Below the pieces are notes generated by a model that searched no databases, was not told the DNA's origin, and was given only the letters and a program-made list of their open reading frames with translations. A program made the translations under genes and the position numbers. A stretch of 64,000 bases of DNA. It comes from Arion vulgaris. Taxonomy: Eukaryota; Mollusca; Gastropoda; Stylommatophora; Arionidae. The stretch lies in the NCBI GenBank assembly GCA_020796225.1, contig CM036767.1:18555927-18619926 (forward strand), in the 5' to 3' direction. This document shows, one piece after another, positions 43,642 to 54,230 of this stretch; position 1 is the stretch's first letter, and every line of letters begins with the position of its first letter.

Positions 43642-43972
43642 CAGCGTTTCCCAAACTGGGGTCCCCGGACCTACAAGGGGTTCTCAAGCGCTGGAAGAAA
43701 TATGATCTTTAACATTTCAAACAGAAAACTAAATATTTAAACTTTAATAAAAACAGTGGTTAACTAGTTCCGCTGCGAAATCAAAGGACACGGACCTGAC
43801 CGGAGTCTAAATGTCTGACAGGACACATTTGAAGTTTCCTGCAGTCTGAGAACATTGTTTACTATTTTAACACACTCCAGTCCATTTTCATATATATAAA
43901 CTTTTCGAGGTCCATGGCAGCAAAATGTATTTAAAAGGGGGTCTGCGGTAATGCAAAGTTTGGGAACCGCTG
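43642..43972. mobile_element. Second hAT-type TIR element, 331 bp
   Basis: CAGCGTTTCCCAAACTGGGG and GCAAAGTTTGGGAACCGCTG are the inverted ends. The flanks CACCAGTA and CCCCAGTA are an 8-bp duplication with one mismatch. No transposase frame. The TIRs are unrelated to the GTGGCGGCTCG family. Confidence 0.85.
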
Positions 43973-44109
43973 CCCCAGTAAATCTGAACGTCCGCAAACA
44001 ATTTTGGAAATTCGTAGATTTGTCCGCAATTTAACAAGCCAAGACAAAATGAACAGATTTTTGACTGACAATTGTGTACACATAGTTAGTTCTTTTGTGT
44101 GCACATAAT

Positions 44110-44790
44110 AATAATTCCTCTCGTACCGTTATACGTTACATAGGGCCTGCAAGTAATTTCTCCATACCGCTCTATCACAGCCTGGCTCTAGCACAGGCCA
44201 GACAACTGGCCGGGTATTCCCTGACCTAGAGATAAGAAAAGGGATCTGGAAAATACAGATGTTTGATAGAACACTGCACGCTTTTTGCAATTTTACTCAA
44301 TTCGGTGAGTCTATGGTTATTTATTGTGAAAATATTTATTATATTGATATTCCTTATTGTTAAACAATGCTTGGATAATATGACTTGAGTTGCATTTAGG
44401 TTGATTTTAAAATGAATTGTCTATATACAGCCAATACTGAATGCAGAGTCAATGTGTGATAGTTAGGTTCTGATTTCACATAATTTCCTTTCCTGAGCCT
44501 TCGTAAGGCCCAGTAGTTTATAGTTGCCTGGCTCTATCCTGTGCAACTCGCTCAATCTCCTCCATGGAACTGAGACCGATATTTCCTGCCTCTCTCAGCA
44601 AAGTTCGTTCAGGGTCTCTTTAGGTCGACCTCTCTTTCTTGAACCCTTTGCATCCCACTTCAATGCCTGCTTTGATATTCGTTGATTATTTCTCCTCAAG
44701 GTGTGCCAACATATCTCCATCTTCTCTTTCTTATAACAGTTGTCTCTAGTGGTTGACCAGACATGTCTGACTTCATCACTTCTTGTGTGC
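44110..44790 (-). mobile_element. LINE-B 3' parts flanking repeat H
   Basis: 44110-44180 carries the terminal CCTCTCGTACCGTTATACG and 44515-44790 the next part (CCATGGAACTGAGACCG; minus reading KEKMEICWHTLRRNNQRISK, then RKRGRPKETLNEL). Between them lies a repeat H copy (44250-44460). A LINE-B copy appears to have been split. Confidence 0.65.
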
Positions 44791-44859
44791 ACATAGATGA
44801 CTCACAATGATGTCATCAGTACCGCAATCTGGAGAAATTGCTTCCCATATAAAAATCAA

Positions 44860-45110
44860 GTGCCTTCGAAAAACAAAATGGTATGACTATATTGAACACT
44901 ATAGGAGTAGTAACATGTATTCTGAAATCATGAAGATTTCATAGTTCATCTTTGCTATTCCAGCACACAATGCTTTGGTAGAAAAACTGTTTTCTTTAAT
45001 CCATGCTCATCGGACCAATGAGAGAAATCGTCTTAGTGTGGCTTGACTCAAGTCAATTTCACTTGTAAATTTTAAATTCAAACATTTCACACGGAGAAAT
45101 GTATCATTCA
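44860..45110 (+). pseudogene. Decayed hAT transposase C-terminal (dimerisation) domain
   Basis: One plus-strand frame reads WYDYIEHYRSSNMYSEIMKI, stop, FIFAIPAHNALVEKLFSLIH and AHRTNERNRLSVA, stop, LKSISLVNFKF. The pattern IPxxNAxVExxFSxxxxxxTxxRNRL is the hallmark of the hAT C-terminal dimerisation domain. Two in-frame stops and no upstream catalytic region mean it is a dead fragment. It shows that autonomous hAT elements existed in this lineage. Confidence 0.7.
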
Positions 45111-45194
45111 GATCAAAAAGAAAACATTCTAAAAAGTCATCAGTCATCAAAATATTACTGGCACACAATTTAAATGAATTTAATGTTAGAGACT

Positions 45195-45965
45195 GCCATC
45201 ATTTCGGAAGATCAAAATATGACAACTCTAGAGAAATGTCCTTATTTCGGAAGATCAATATAGGCAACACTAGAGAAATGTCCTCATTTCAAAGATCAAA
45301 ATATGCTAATCCTTTAAGAAATGATCCTCATTTCATAAGATCAAAATATGGCAACTTAGAGAAATGTCCTCATTTCGGAAGATTAAAATATGACAACACT
45401 AGAGAAATGTCCTCATTTCATAAGATCAAAATATGACAACACTAGAGAAATGTCCTCATTTCGGAAGATCAAAATATGACAACTTATAGAGAAATGTCCT
45501 CTATTTCGGAGAAGATCAAAATATGACAACACTTAGAGAAATGTCCTCATTTTGAAGATCAAAATATAGCAACATCTAGAGAAATGTCCTCATTTCGGAA
45601 GATAAAATATGACAACACTAGATAAATGTCCTCATTTCAGAAGATCAAAATATGACAACATAGAGAAATGTCCTCATTTCGGAAGATCAAAATATGACAA
45701 CACTAGAGAAATGTCCTCATTTCGGAAGATCAAAATATGACAACACTAGAGAAATGTCCTCATTTCATAAGATCAAAATATGACAACACTAGAGAAATGT
45801 CCTCATTTCATAAGATCAAAATATGACAACACTAGAGAAATGTCCTCATTTCATAAGATCAAAATATGACAACACTAGAGAAATGTCCTCATTTCATAAG
45901 ATCAAAATATGACAACACTATAGAAATGTCCTCATTTCATAAGATCAAAATATGACAACTCTAAA
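45195..45965. repeat. 43-bp minisatellite, about 18 units
   Basis: Units contain GAGAAATGTCCTCATTTCGG and AAGATCAAAATATGACAACA. The right third is dominated by the TTTCATAAGATC variant; the left third has irregular small indels. Confidence 0.92.
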
Positions 45966-46194
45966 TTATGTCGCCATGAACTTCATTTTAGTGAATAATC
46001 ACGCTGCTTCAATATCTTTCTTACACGATGATATTGTTCTGGCTGCTGCATTGGAGGATGGAGCACTGATGGATTAGTCCAATATAAGAGGGGTGTTGAT
46101 TGAGAGAAATAAACTCAACACACATGGTTATCATATAGATGTATTATAATAGAACTGAAGAATGTTCAGCGGACAAAATTTACAAACGACAAAT

Positions 46195-47045
46195 CTCACA
46201 AACAGGCAAAATCTCACAAACAGACAAAATCTCACAAACAGACAAAATCTAATAAACAAACAAAATTTCGTAAACAGACAAATCTCATAAACAGACAAAA
46301 TCTCACAAATAGACGAAATCTCACCAACAGACAAATATCATAAACAGACAAAATCTCACAAATAGACGAAATCTCATTAACAGACAACATTTTATAAATA
46401 GACACAATGTTCATAAACAGATACAAATCTTATAAGCAGATAAAATCTCGAAAACAGACGACACCTCATTAACAGACAAAATCGCATAACCAGACAAATC
46501 TCATAAACAGACGAAATCTAAAAAAAACAGACACACTCTCAAAAACAGATAAAATCTCGTAAATAGACAAAATCACATAAACAGACAAAGTTTACCAAAC
46601 AGACAAAATTTCATAAACAGACATAATCTCATAAACAGACAAATCTCACAACATATAACAATCTCAAAAACAGATAAAATCTCATATACAGACAGACAAA
46701 ATCTCATAAACAGAAGAAAACTTATAAACATACAAAATTTCATAAGAGACAAAATTTCATAACAGACAAATCTCATAAACAGACAACAATCTCATTAACA
46801 GAAGAAACCTCATGAACAGACAAAATATCATGGGCAGACAAACTCTCATAAACAGACGAAAACTAATAAACACACTAAATCTCATAAATAGACAAAATCT
46901 AAACAGAGAATCTCATAAACAGACAAAATCTCATAAACAGACAAAATCTCATAAACAGATAGAATCTCATAAACAGACACAATCTCATAAACAGACAAAT
47001 GTCATAAACAGATAAAATCTCATAGGCAGACAAACTCTCATGATG
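46195..47045. repeat. 18-bp minisatellite, about 45 units, degenerate
   Basis: Basic unit ATAAACAGACAAAATCTC with many substitutions. Translations are repetitive artefacts. It lies about 170 bp past the end of the CAP gene. Confidence 0.92.
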
Positions 47046-47219
47046 TAATTAACACCTATCAAATTCATTTTCTGTAAATAATAATTATATATTTTGTTAA
47101 TGTGTATATTTGATCACATACTGATCTGAATCGTGTTCAAACTGACATGTTGGTTGTCACCGGTTACCAATAAACACTAAACTACGCATGTCTTACATAA
47201 ATTTCATGTCCGCTTTGAT

Positions 47220-47405
47220 TTAAACAAAGCTTAAAAATGTGGATTTCCTCAAGCTGCGTCTATTCCGACGGGTGTCTCGAGTGTAGGGCTGTACAGGAAT
47301 AAGCTCACGATCGACTTTGTTGTCATACACACATACAAGATGTTTTGTAGTATCTCTGCAGTCTTTGGCAGCGCAGGCCATGGATGTGAGCGTTGGCTGG
47401 AGAAT
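47220..47405 (-). CDS. CAP gene last exon
   Basis: Acceptor TTCTCTTCAG before ATTCTCC. 61 codons and TAA. CAAKDC and HLVCVY match the CAP signature 2 region, then PVQPYTRDT and a strongly basic tail (RRNRRSLRKS). The alternative frame over the same DNA is a shadow. Confidence 0.75.
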   Translation of the reverse strand: MLQPTLTSMACAAKDCRDTTKHLVCVYDNKVDRELIPVQPYTRDTRRNRRSLRKSTFLSFV

Positions 47406-50400
47406 CTGAAGAGAAATACATCATTTAATTTCAAACAAATTTTTTTAATATAAAAACTTAACTAAAACAATTATGACAGTTCAGAACAGTAGAGAGAAGC
47501 AAAGCATGAACATGAGCACAGAAAAATACTATAATGCTAATAATGGAAGAAAAATTAAAATCGGGGCATATCCTTTACAGGTCTTCGTCATTGTCATCAT
47601 CAAATAGCTTGTCCTGAGAAGAACTTTGCCACCCCAACAGTCCTTCGGAATTTCTTTCTCTCAAATAGGCCAGATGTCCCGCGCCAGCAGTCGTCATGCT
47701 CAAACCATCAGTTACATAATGTATCTATCTTCTCCGTGGTCTTTCTCTTCTTCTCTTTACCGGTATTCCTCCTTCCATGATGGTCTTCTCCAGCCCTTCG
47801 TATTTTTTATATGTCCAAAATACCTTCTCATTCTTATTTGTATCATCAACCAGTTGTCTTTGATTTTGAGTTCTTTCTGGATATATCTATTTGTTCTCTT
47901 CTCTGTCCTGATATACTACATACTACCAACTGATAAACTGATAAGGTGTTTTACAAACAAACGTAAATCTAATTATATAAGTTATCGTGTCAGTTATCAG
48001 TTACATAAGGATTATCATCATAGCACTCCGGACATGTTTATGTGTGCTCCGATCTTCGCCTCAACAAATCAAACAGCGTCCAACAGTACAACAAGCCAGT
48101 TCGATGTTGATTATTCAATCTTTTTCGCATGTTTGGTAGGTCGTTCTTGAACAGGATTGAAGAACGCCCGCCTGCCCAGCGTGTTCGTATCGCGTTGGAC
48201 TGCGGGTGACTAGCCCTCTGTGAGTGCGGGTTCAATTCCTCAGGCTGGCAGAAAAGCCACGGGTTTTCCCAGATTCACGGTGTTTGTGGCACCGAACCGA
48301 AGGGTTACGATGTCCATGGCACAGAACCGAAGAGATGAAAGCTCAAGTGCTTCTGGATCGGAAAAAAACCCCAACAAGATTGAAGGAAAGAAAGAAAGAC
48401 TGTTATATACTATAACCATCAACACAGAGAAAACATTTCTTTCTTGACTTACATTGGTATTATGGTTGCAACTTGATAGGTCATATGGTGTTCTGCATCC
48501 ATGGACCAGGTTTAGAGTAGTATTGTCACCTTCCGCAGACCAACCATAAACCACGGTATATACTTGTGTTCCCTGAAAGAAAACGGTAACTACATTTCTG
48601 ATTGTGGTGTTTGTTAATTATTTTTTTGATAACATCTAAAATTGAATGACTTATATCCTTGTCTAAATCATAGGTTCCCAAACATTTTCGGCCACTTTGC
48701 GAGACATACATTTTTAAACACCCCCCTCCCTTTCCATTATAACAGTTTCCCTCGTTCAAGCAGATTGATATTTTCAACGCAAATAGCAACTAATGATATA
48801 TTACTGCTTATGTCGTTGACGTATTGAAACAGTAGGGGTTAATATGTGCTTCATCTTGAATACAGTTATTCAATCGCAATATCACGAAAATAATTTATTT
48901 TTAAATATATATTATTAATTTCTTCTATAAGGAGCAACCGACCCCAGATCGCCTGAACGCTCCCCAATGCTTCTGAACCTATTATCCACCCCCTACCCTA
49001 GAGGGCTTCAGTGCCCACTGTGGTGGAGGTACCGCCCACTTTGGGAACCTATAGTCAAAAGATGAAAGATTGACATCATTGCATCGGGATTTCATATGGC
49101 TCGGTTCCTCTCTGCAGCAAATTGCACCATTACATAAACAACAAGAACGTAAATCCAGTCCTTCGAAACTAAATGCTACAGAAAGATCCTACGAATACCA
49201 TGAACAGAAAAAAGAAAGAACACTGATGTCCTGAAAGAATTAAATGTTAAAGACGAATGGCTGATAAACAACATAATAATAATAATAATAATAATTCCTC
49301 TCGTACCGTTATACGTTACATAGGGCCTGCAAGTAATTTCTCCATACCGCTCTATCCTGGGCAACTCGCTCAATCTCCTCCATGGAACTGAGACCGATAT
49401 TTCCTGCCTCTCTCAGCAACGTTCGTTTCACGGTCTCCTTAGGTCGACCTCTCTTGATAAACAACATACTATACAGAAAAATTAGATACTTTGGTCACAT
49501 CAAGCGTCAGATGGCCTGGAGAGAACAATATTAGAGGCAGGATCCCAGGACGCAGAGGCAGACCAAGAAGAAGATGGCTACAAGATATTAAAGAAACCAT
49601 GAATATAACCATTGACGAAGTGGTTGAACTGGCTAGAGACAGAGTGAATTTCAGATGCACTGCAAAGAGAGCAACGTCCTATAAAGGATACGCACCTTGA
49701 TGATGATATAAGTATACACAAAGCAAGTAGAAAACTGACCTGTTCAAGTCTATGAAAATTCGTGTAGCTGTGCACAGGTCCTGGATAATCCACATTGCAG
49801 TTAATAACCCAGTGTGCCCACTGTTCAAGGTAGGCGTCCCATTCCTGTCAAGTTTAAATTTCATTTAGTACATCTTTAATTTCAGAAGCCGAACTTCGGG
49901 TTATCAAACTTTTGTCTAACAAATTTAGTGTTAATAAACTTATTTTTAACAACCTAAAACAAAAGTTAACGCAACAAATGTTAACAATCGTACAGTTAAC
50001 AAACTTAGGGTTAACAACCGTGCAGTTAATAAACTTAGGAGTTAACAATTGAGTTATTAAATAATTTTAAAAAATGGTAAAACATCGACATCAATACACT
50101 CCTGACCACCTATATCCCGTCCACTAATTTATAATTCTAAGATTTTTCTGCTTGCAAAACGTTACAAAACATGTTCGTCTTTTTTTTCAAATTAGTTTTA
50201 AACTCTGCTAATTATTGGAATAATTTCAGTTTGCTAAATGAGAGTACAATTTTTGTTTGCTTAAACTAAGATACATATCAAACGAAAATGCAGAGTTGTT
50301 GAGGCAACAACCCCACAGTAAACACCTATACGATCCCTACAGCAGAGTCAACAGAAAACAGCACACACACATCTTTTGCCACATGTCACTGCAGGCTCAA

Positions 50401-51255
50401 CCATCACATGCACATAATAAAGTCTCCTCAGACTGCACAGTGTGCATGCCAGACAGAAGCACATACATCAGATCAATTACTTTTTTTTTTCTTTTCGATC
50501 CAGAAGCACTTGAGCTGAAAGCTCTTCGGCTCGGTGTCATGGACATCGTAACCCTTCGGCTCGGTGCCACGAACACCGTAAATCTGGGGAACCTGTAGCT
50601 TTTCTGCCAGTTCGCGGAGTTGAACCCGCACTTACAGAGGACTAGTCACCCGTAGTCCAACGCGCTACGAACACGCTGGGCACGCGGGCGATCAATTACT
50701 TTAGTCATGTCCATCATACATACATCAACGAAACGAGACATGACCTCATGAACGAAGCTTACAGAGCAAGCTATGGGAAACTCACGAGGAGCTCCATCTG
50801 GCATGCAGTTTCATAGAGGCAACCAATCTCATGGTTTAGACGAGGCTGCGAAACCGATCGCAAAGAAGAAGAGAAACTTACTAAAAGAGAGTACTAACAG
50901 ATTTTCAGACTTTAAAGTAATTTTAGCTTGCTAAAAGAGAACACATGTGTAAAGTTCTTTTTTTTATTTTGTTCGTTCTACAGTCCGTCTTTCATTCTCT
51001 TCTGCTAATCATCTCGTCTCCTCGTATCCTGTCAGATAAACTTACCACTGGGACCCTGTTGCTTGCTTCCCTTAACCTGTTGTGTATTACCGTCAAATAA
51101 TGCTTGTCGTTGTCTGTTAATGCATCTGACAATTGTGTGGCAACAGCTGAAATGTCAAATTGATCGTTAAAACATACAGCAGCAAAATTAACAGCGGCTC
51201 TCAAACTAAAACAGGATTGTATAAATATTTCGGATACATAAAACGACATGAGTGC
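47220..51255 (-). CDS. CAP/SCP-domain protein, four exons, probably 5'-incomplete
   Basis: Four minus-strand exons join in phase 0 at every junction: 51255-51046, 49844-49740, 48572-48453 and 47405-47220, giving 206 codons plus TAA. Each internal edge has AG/GT signals (donors GTAAGT, GTCAGT, GTAAGT). Together they follow the CAP (CRISP/antigen 5/PR-1) domain order: HNRLREA; EWDAYLEQWAHWVINC; a W..E segment (GWSAEGDN); a NHNTN segment at the usual GHYTQ position; CAAKDC; LVCVY; QPY. CAP proteins are normally secreted, with roles in binding sterols, lipids or other partners. Oddities: GHYTQ..W is NHNTN..Q, the GEN motif reads GTQ, and about ten residues expected between HNxLR and W-D are missing, so a small exon may be unseen. 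No clear signal peptide, and an acceptor precedes the first exon. More upstream exons are expected. Confidence 0.75.
47591..47925 (-). mobile_element. LINE-A 3' end in CAP intron
   Basis: CATCATCAAATAGCTTGTCC, TTCTCTTCTTCTCTTTACC and TTGATTTTGAGTTCTTTCTG in the same order as 36770-37060. A SINE-D 3' scrap (GGGGCATATCCTTTACAGG) sits at 47560-47585. Confidence 0.7.
48166..48368 (+). mobile_element. SINE-A in CAP intron, with TSD
   Basis: B box GGTTCAATTCC, two tail units, GCTTCTGGATCGG and an A-tail. The flanks ACAGGATTGAAGAA (48151-48164) and ACAAGATTGAAGGA (48374-48387) are a 14-bp duplication with two mismatches. Confidence 0.9.
48453..48572 (-). CDS. CAP gene exon 3
   Basis: Acceptor TTTTCTTTCAG before GGAACA, donor AAT|GTAAGT. 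40 codons starting GTQVYTVVYGWSAEGDN and ending CNHNTN. It has the W-x-x-E of CAP proteins and one sequon (NTT). Confidence 0.78.
48671..49047. mobile_element. TIR element E, uninterrupted copy
   Basis: ATAGGTTCCCAAACATTTTC and CCACTTTGGGAACCTATAG are inverted ends (377 bp). The internal CTTCTATAAGGAGCAACCGA also occurs in the nested copy near 33980. The flanks GTCTAAAT/GTCAAAAG are only weakly alike. hAT-like TIR style, class uncertain. Confidence 0.65.
49130..49700 (+). mobile_element. LINE-E ORF2 tail, split by LINE-B
   Basis: KCYRKILRIP and LKELNVKDEWLINN run up to 49275. After the insertion RKIRYFGHIKR resumes, then GRRGRPRRRWLQDIKETMNI and TIDEVVELARDRVNFRC, with a GATGAT end near 49705. 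Confidence 0.82.
49276..49454 (-). mobile_element. LINE-B insertion with perfect 14-bp TSD
   Basis: TGATAAACAACATA occurs at 49262-49275 and 49455-49468. Between them lie an (ATA)n tail, CCTCTCGTACCGTTATACG and the LINE-B 3' end to GGTCGACCTCTC. A 5'-truncated 179-bp insertion, the cleanest proof that LINE-B retrotransposed with an (ATT)n 3' tail. Confidence 0.93.
49740..49844 (-). CDS. CAP gene exon 2
   Basis: Acceptor ACTTGACAG before GAATGG, donor ACAG|GTCAGT. 35 codons: EWDAYLEQWAHWVINCNVDY and on to HRLEQ. WD, A and W-x3-C match the second CAP helix region. Confidence 0.75.
50250..50860 (+). other. Unassigned open stretch hosting a SINE-A
   Basis: The left part reads RQQPHSKHLYDPYSRVNRKQ. 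The SINE interrupts it at 50480-50690 and the sequence resumes with similar composition to about 50860. It may be an old transposon or gene fragment; I do not recognise it. Confidence 0.35.
50481..50689 (-). mobile_element. SINE-A (minus) with perfect TSD
   Basis: GATCAATTACTTT occurs at 50471-50483 and 50690-50702. The minus strand carries the tRNA-like head (B box GGTTCAACTCC), tail units and an A-tail (T-run at 50481-50495). Confidence 0.93.
51046..51255 (-). CDS. CAP gene exon 1 of those seen
   Basis: Acceptor TTTTCTCTAG at 51256-51265 (minus), donor GTG|GTAAGT at 51046/51045. 70 codons including YLTVIHNRLREASNRVPV, the start of the CAP domain. An ATG at 51249 could be a start, but the acceptor just before it favours an internal exon. 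Confidence 0.65.
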
Positions 51256-51284
51256 CTAGAGAAAATGATTTTTTAAAATTTTAT

Positions 51285-51485
51285 TGGGGGAAAGGGGTAT
51301 GATGCCTGGAAGAAGAGTGAAAGGAAGACCTAGAAGACGATGGGTGCAAGATGTCATTGACGATCTGAGAATGACTGCTGCTGACGCCGGTCAACTTACA
51401 CATAACAGAGTTTTTTCCGGACTGCTGTCATGGGAGCCATGTTCCGGAAGGGACAAACTACTTGATGATGACGACGAAGTTAATT
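51285..51485 (+). mobile_element. LINE-A 3' end
   Basis: The frame reads GRRVKGRPRRRWVQDVIDDL and MTAADAGQL, then CSGRDKLLDDDDE, with a GATGATGACGA tail. Confidence 0.8.
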
Positions 51486-51790
51486 TATTCTCTAATGTCT
51501 TTACTGCTCTCCACTTTTTTACTTCGAAATGTCAGAACATATATTACTGTCTCTCCCTGTTCATGTCTGATGGCGCATGATGCTTCAGTAATGGCATCCA
51601 ATGTTCTCTTGTCTCTTGCAACTTTCGGTACAGTATTCCAAGTCAGCGATATTGCAGTAAGTTCATCTTTCATACTTCGTTTCCAAGTTGTTGCTAGTTT
51701 TCCCTTCTTTCTTCTCCTATCTGGTGTTCATGTGAGAACTGTTTTCGCTGGTCTATTGTCTATTGTCTTTTCCCAGATGGATGATGGAAT
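51486..51790 (-). mobile_element. LINE ORF2 tail fragment
   Basis: The minus strand has KDELTAISLTWNTVPKVARD and KRTLDAITEASCAIRHEQGE, similar to the LINE-F ending (LTWGSALKVARDRRAWKVLS). Confidence 0.75.
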
Positions 51791-52020
51791 TAATTGTCCA
51801 CTTTTGCCGTGAAGCGTAGGGGTGGGAGCTTTAATTTGAGTTCCAGTACCAGATGAGTCGCCCTTATATTATATCCGTGTTTATTTAATGTGGTCTTCTG
51901 AGTGTCTATCCATCGTTTTCTTGGTCTTCCCTTGGCTCTAGTACCTGATCTATTTTTATTGTATGATTTTATTGGTGGTTGGTTGTATTTCATTCTCATT
52001 AAATGTCCTGCTGGTATATT
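51791..52020 (-). mobile_element. LINE-H tail fragment
   Basis: The minus frame reads SGTRAKGRPRKRWIDTQKTT and LPPLRFTAK, homologous to the end of the plus-strand LINE-H next door (RRARGRPRTRWIDNISESC). Confidence 0.75.
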
Positions 52021-53440
52021 AGCATAGTATGGTCATGCTATTTCAATCACCTTTCTAATATGATGGTATTCACATTTCAATCACCTTGTTAATATGATGG
52101 TATTCCCATTTCCATCACCTTTCTAATATGATGGTATTCACACTAAGGCAACTCAGCGAAAACACCATAGAATATGACAAACAGCTCAACTTAGCATTCA
52201 TGACCAAGAAAAAGCCTTTGATAGAATAAACAGAAACAAACTATGGACCATACTAAGTGAATATGGAATTCAGGGCCAACTATTAGACAATATTAGAGCG
52301 CTATACCAAAATGCTCAAGCGTAGTACGAACAAGCGACGGCTGACAGACGAATTTGAATTATCATCAGGAGTAAGGCAGGATGTTGCTTTCGCCTATACT
52401 TTTCAATATTTACATAGACAGGATAACGCAAGAAACCAAGACAGATAACAACCTCGATAACAACTACAATTTAATAAACGAACTACTCTTTGCAGATGAT
52501 CAGAGTATAATTTACAACAACGAAAACAAACTTCAACAACACATAAATGCCCTGCAAGCCACATGCGAAAATATGACATGAAAATTAACACCTCCAAACA
52601 GAAGTCATGACAATAAGCAGGTCAACAGGTCAACTAAATATACACGTGAATAATGTCAAAATACAACAGACTCCAGAATTCAAATATCTCGGAGTATATT
52701 CACAGCAGATGGAAAGATGGACAGAGAAATCGAGACTAGATGCCAGAAGGCAAATGCAGTGACATACCAACTGTCACCACTATTAAAACATCCAAGCTTT
52801 AACATGGCAGTCAAACGACAACTGATAAACTGCATATTTATTCCAACTCTCTGCTATCAGTGCCAAACATGGCCCTGACTAAGACACAAGAAAGAAAGAT
52901 TACAACATGTGAAATGAGATGTCTACGAAAAGCTGTCAACGTTACAAGGCGAGATAGAGTGAGAAACGAGAATATCAGAAGCATCGTTGGTACTATACCA
53001 TGCATACAGTACATCGAGAAGCAAAGATTCAAGTGGTTCGGCCATTTAATGAGAATGGAACCACATTTACTACCATCACGTGCCTATAATAATCGACACT
53101 CAGGGCGCAGAGCACGAGGCAGGCCAAGAACAAGATGGATAGATAACATCTCAGAGTCCTGCGAAAGCATGGACTGACAACGTCAAGCGCAACACACCTG
53201 GCACAAGATAGAAACTAACTCTCCCCACGACGCTTCACGGCAAATGTGGTTAAGATAAGATAAGATTCACATTTCAATCCTCTTGCTAATATGATGGTAT
53301 TCACATTTCCATCACCTTTCTAATATGATGGTATTCACATTTCTATCACCTTGCTAGTATGATAGTATTCACATTCCAATCAACTTGCTAATATGATAGT
53401 ATTCACATTTCTATCATCTTGCTAATATGATGATATACTT
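52020..53440. repeat. 33-bp minisatellite split by LINE-H
   Basis: Units ATTTCAATCACCTTGCTAAT plus ATGATGGTATTCAC occur at 52020-52145 (about four) and again at 53266-53440 (about five). The 1.1 kb between is LINE-H. Confidence 0.88.
52146..53265 (+). mobile_element. LINE-H, 5'-truncated RT with FADD box
   Basis: Broken frames give NRNKLWTILSEYGIQGQLLD, then SSGVRQGC, ILFNIYIDRITQET, LLFADDQSIIYNNENKLQQH (the catalytic FADD), TCEMRCLRKAVNVTRRDRVR, RFKWFGHLMRMEPHLLPSRA and RRARGRPRTRWIDNI. It ends with (AAGAT)n-like AAGATAAGATAAG. ATTCACA-like sequence lies at both edges. Several frameshifts. Confidence 0.85.
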
Positions 53441-53450
53441 ACTAATTTAC

Positions 53451-53765
53451 TTACTTATTCCTCTCCGCTCCTCGTGGAGCATAGGGACACAAGAGTTGTT
53501 CGCAACTCTCTCGGTCTCTGGCTGTTTTCTTTATGGTCTCCCAGGATAGTGGAGCAATATTCAGTTCCCCAAGAAGACTTCGTCGCGAGGTCTGTTTAGG
53601 GCCTCCTCTTTGTCGTTTTCCTTGCGGGTTCCACTCAAGTGCTTGTCTAGTCACACTCGATTGTGTCTTCCGTAGGGTATGACCGACAAATCGCCATTTT
53701 AATATAAGATAACAGTGAGATATTTTTTCTGGTAAAAATATCCTTATGATTCTGAACATGCACAA
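53451..53765 (-). mobile_element. LINE ORF2 tail fragment
   Basis: The minus frame reads WRFVGHTLRKTQSSVTRQAL and EWNPQGKRQRGGPKQTSRRS, then LSWETIKKTARDRESCEQLL. A standard ORF2 C-terminus. Confidence 0.8.
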
Positions 53766-53799
53766 TTAGTGGAAGGCACAGCTCCCCCTCATTACATGG

Positions 53800-54230
53800 G
53801 TCTCTGTGGCGTAGAGGTTAGGTGTTCACCTCTTGTTCCAAAGGTAACCAGGTTCGCTCCTCGTAGAGCCATCAGGATATTTTTCCAGAGATCCCTGATC
53901 TCAGTGTAGATGAGAACGAGTTTCTAGGCATATTAGAGACGGACAATAAACCGTACGTCCAGTGTTCAAATTGGGTACGCAGAAGAACCCTTGGCAGTTC
54001 AAAATCGATTAGCGTAGGCTAAAAATCCGTTGTCCGGGCAAACTTTATGAGGAAAAAATTTTTTTTAATAATTCCTACAAAATATTTTTACCATCTTCTA
54101 AATTACACGTTGAACCCTCGCGGTGCTACGAAGTTCATGCACTGCCGCTGAGATCTTCGCGTGTAAGAAAGCGATCTGGGCATAGATGGTTACTCACCGA
54201 AGTGCAATGATGATGGTACTATCAATCAAT
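53800..54230 (+). mobile_element. SINE-C, full-length
   Basis: Head GTGGCGTAGAGGTTAGGTG with B-box-like CAGGTTCGCTCC, then CTCAGTGTAGATGAGAACGA, CTTGGCAGTTCAAAATCGAT and ATTTTTACCATCTTCTAAAT, ending in ATCAATCAAT. It is collinear with 35341-35785. Confidence 0.82.

Noticed and set aside
769..54000. tRNA genes suggested by A and B boxes (769, 6783, 10720, 24955, 35341, 43400, 53800)
   Set aside because: Each tRNA-like head continues into a repeated SINE body with tails and, in several cases, target duplications. None shows a full cloverleaf.
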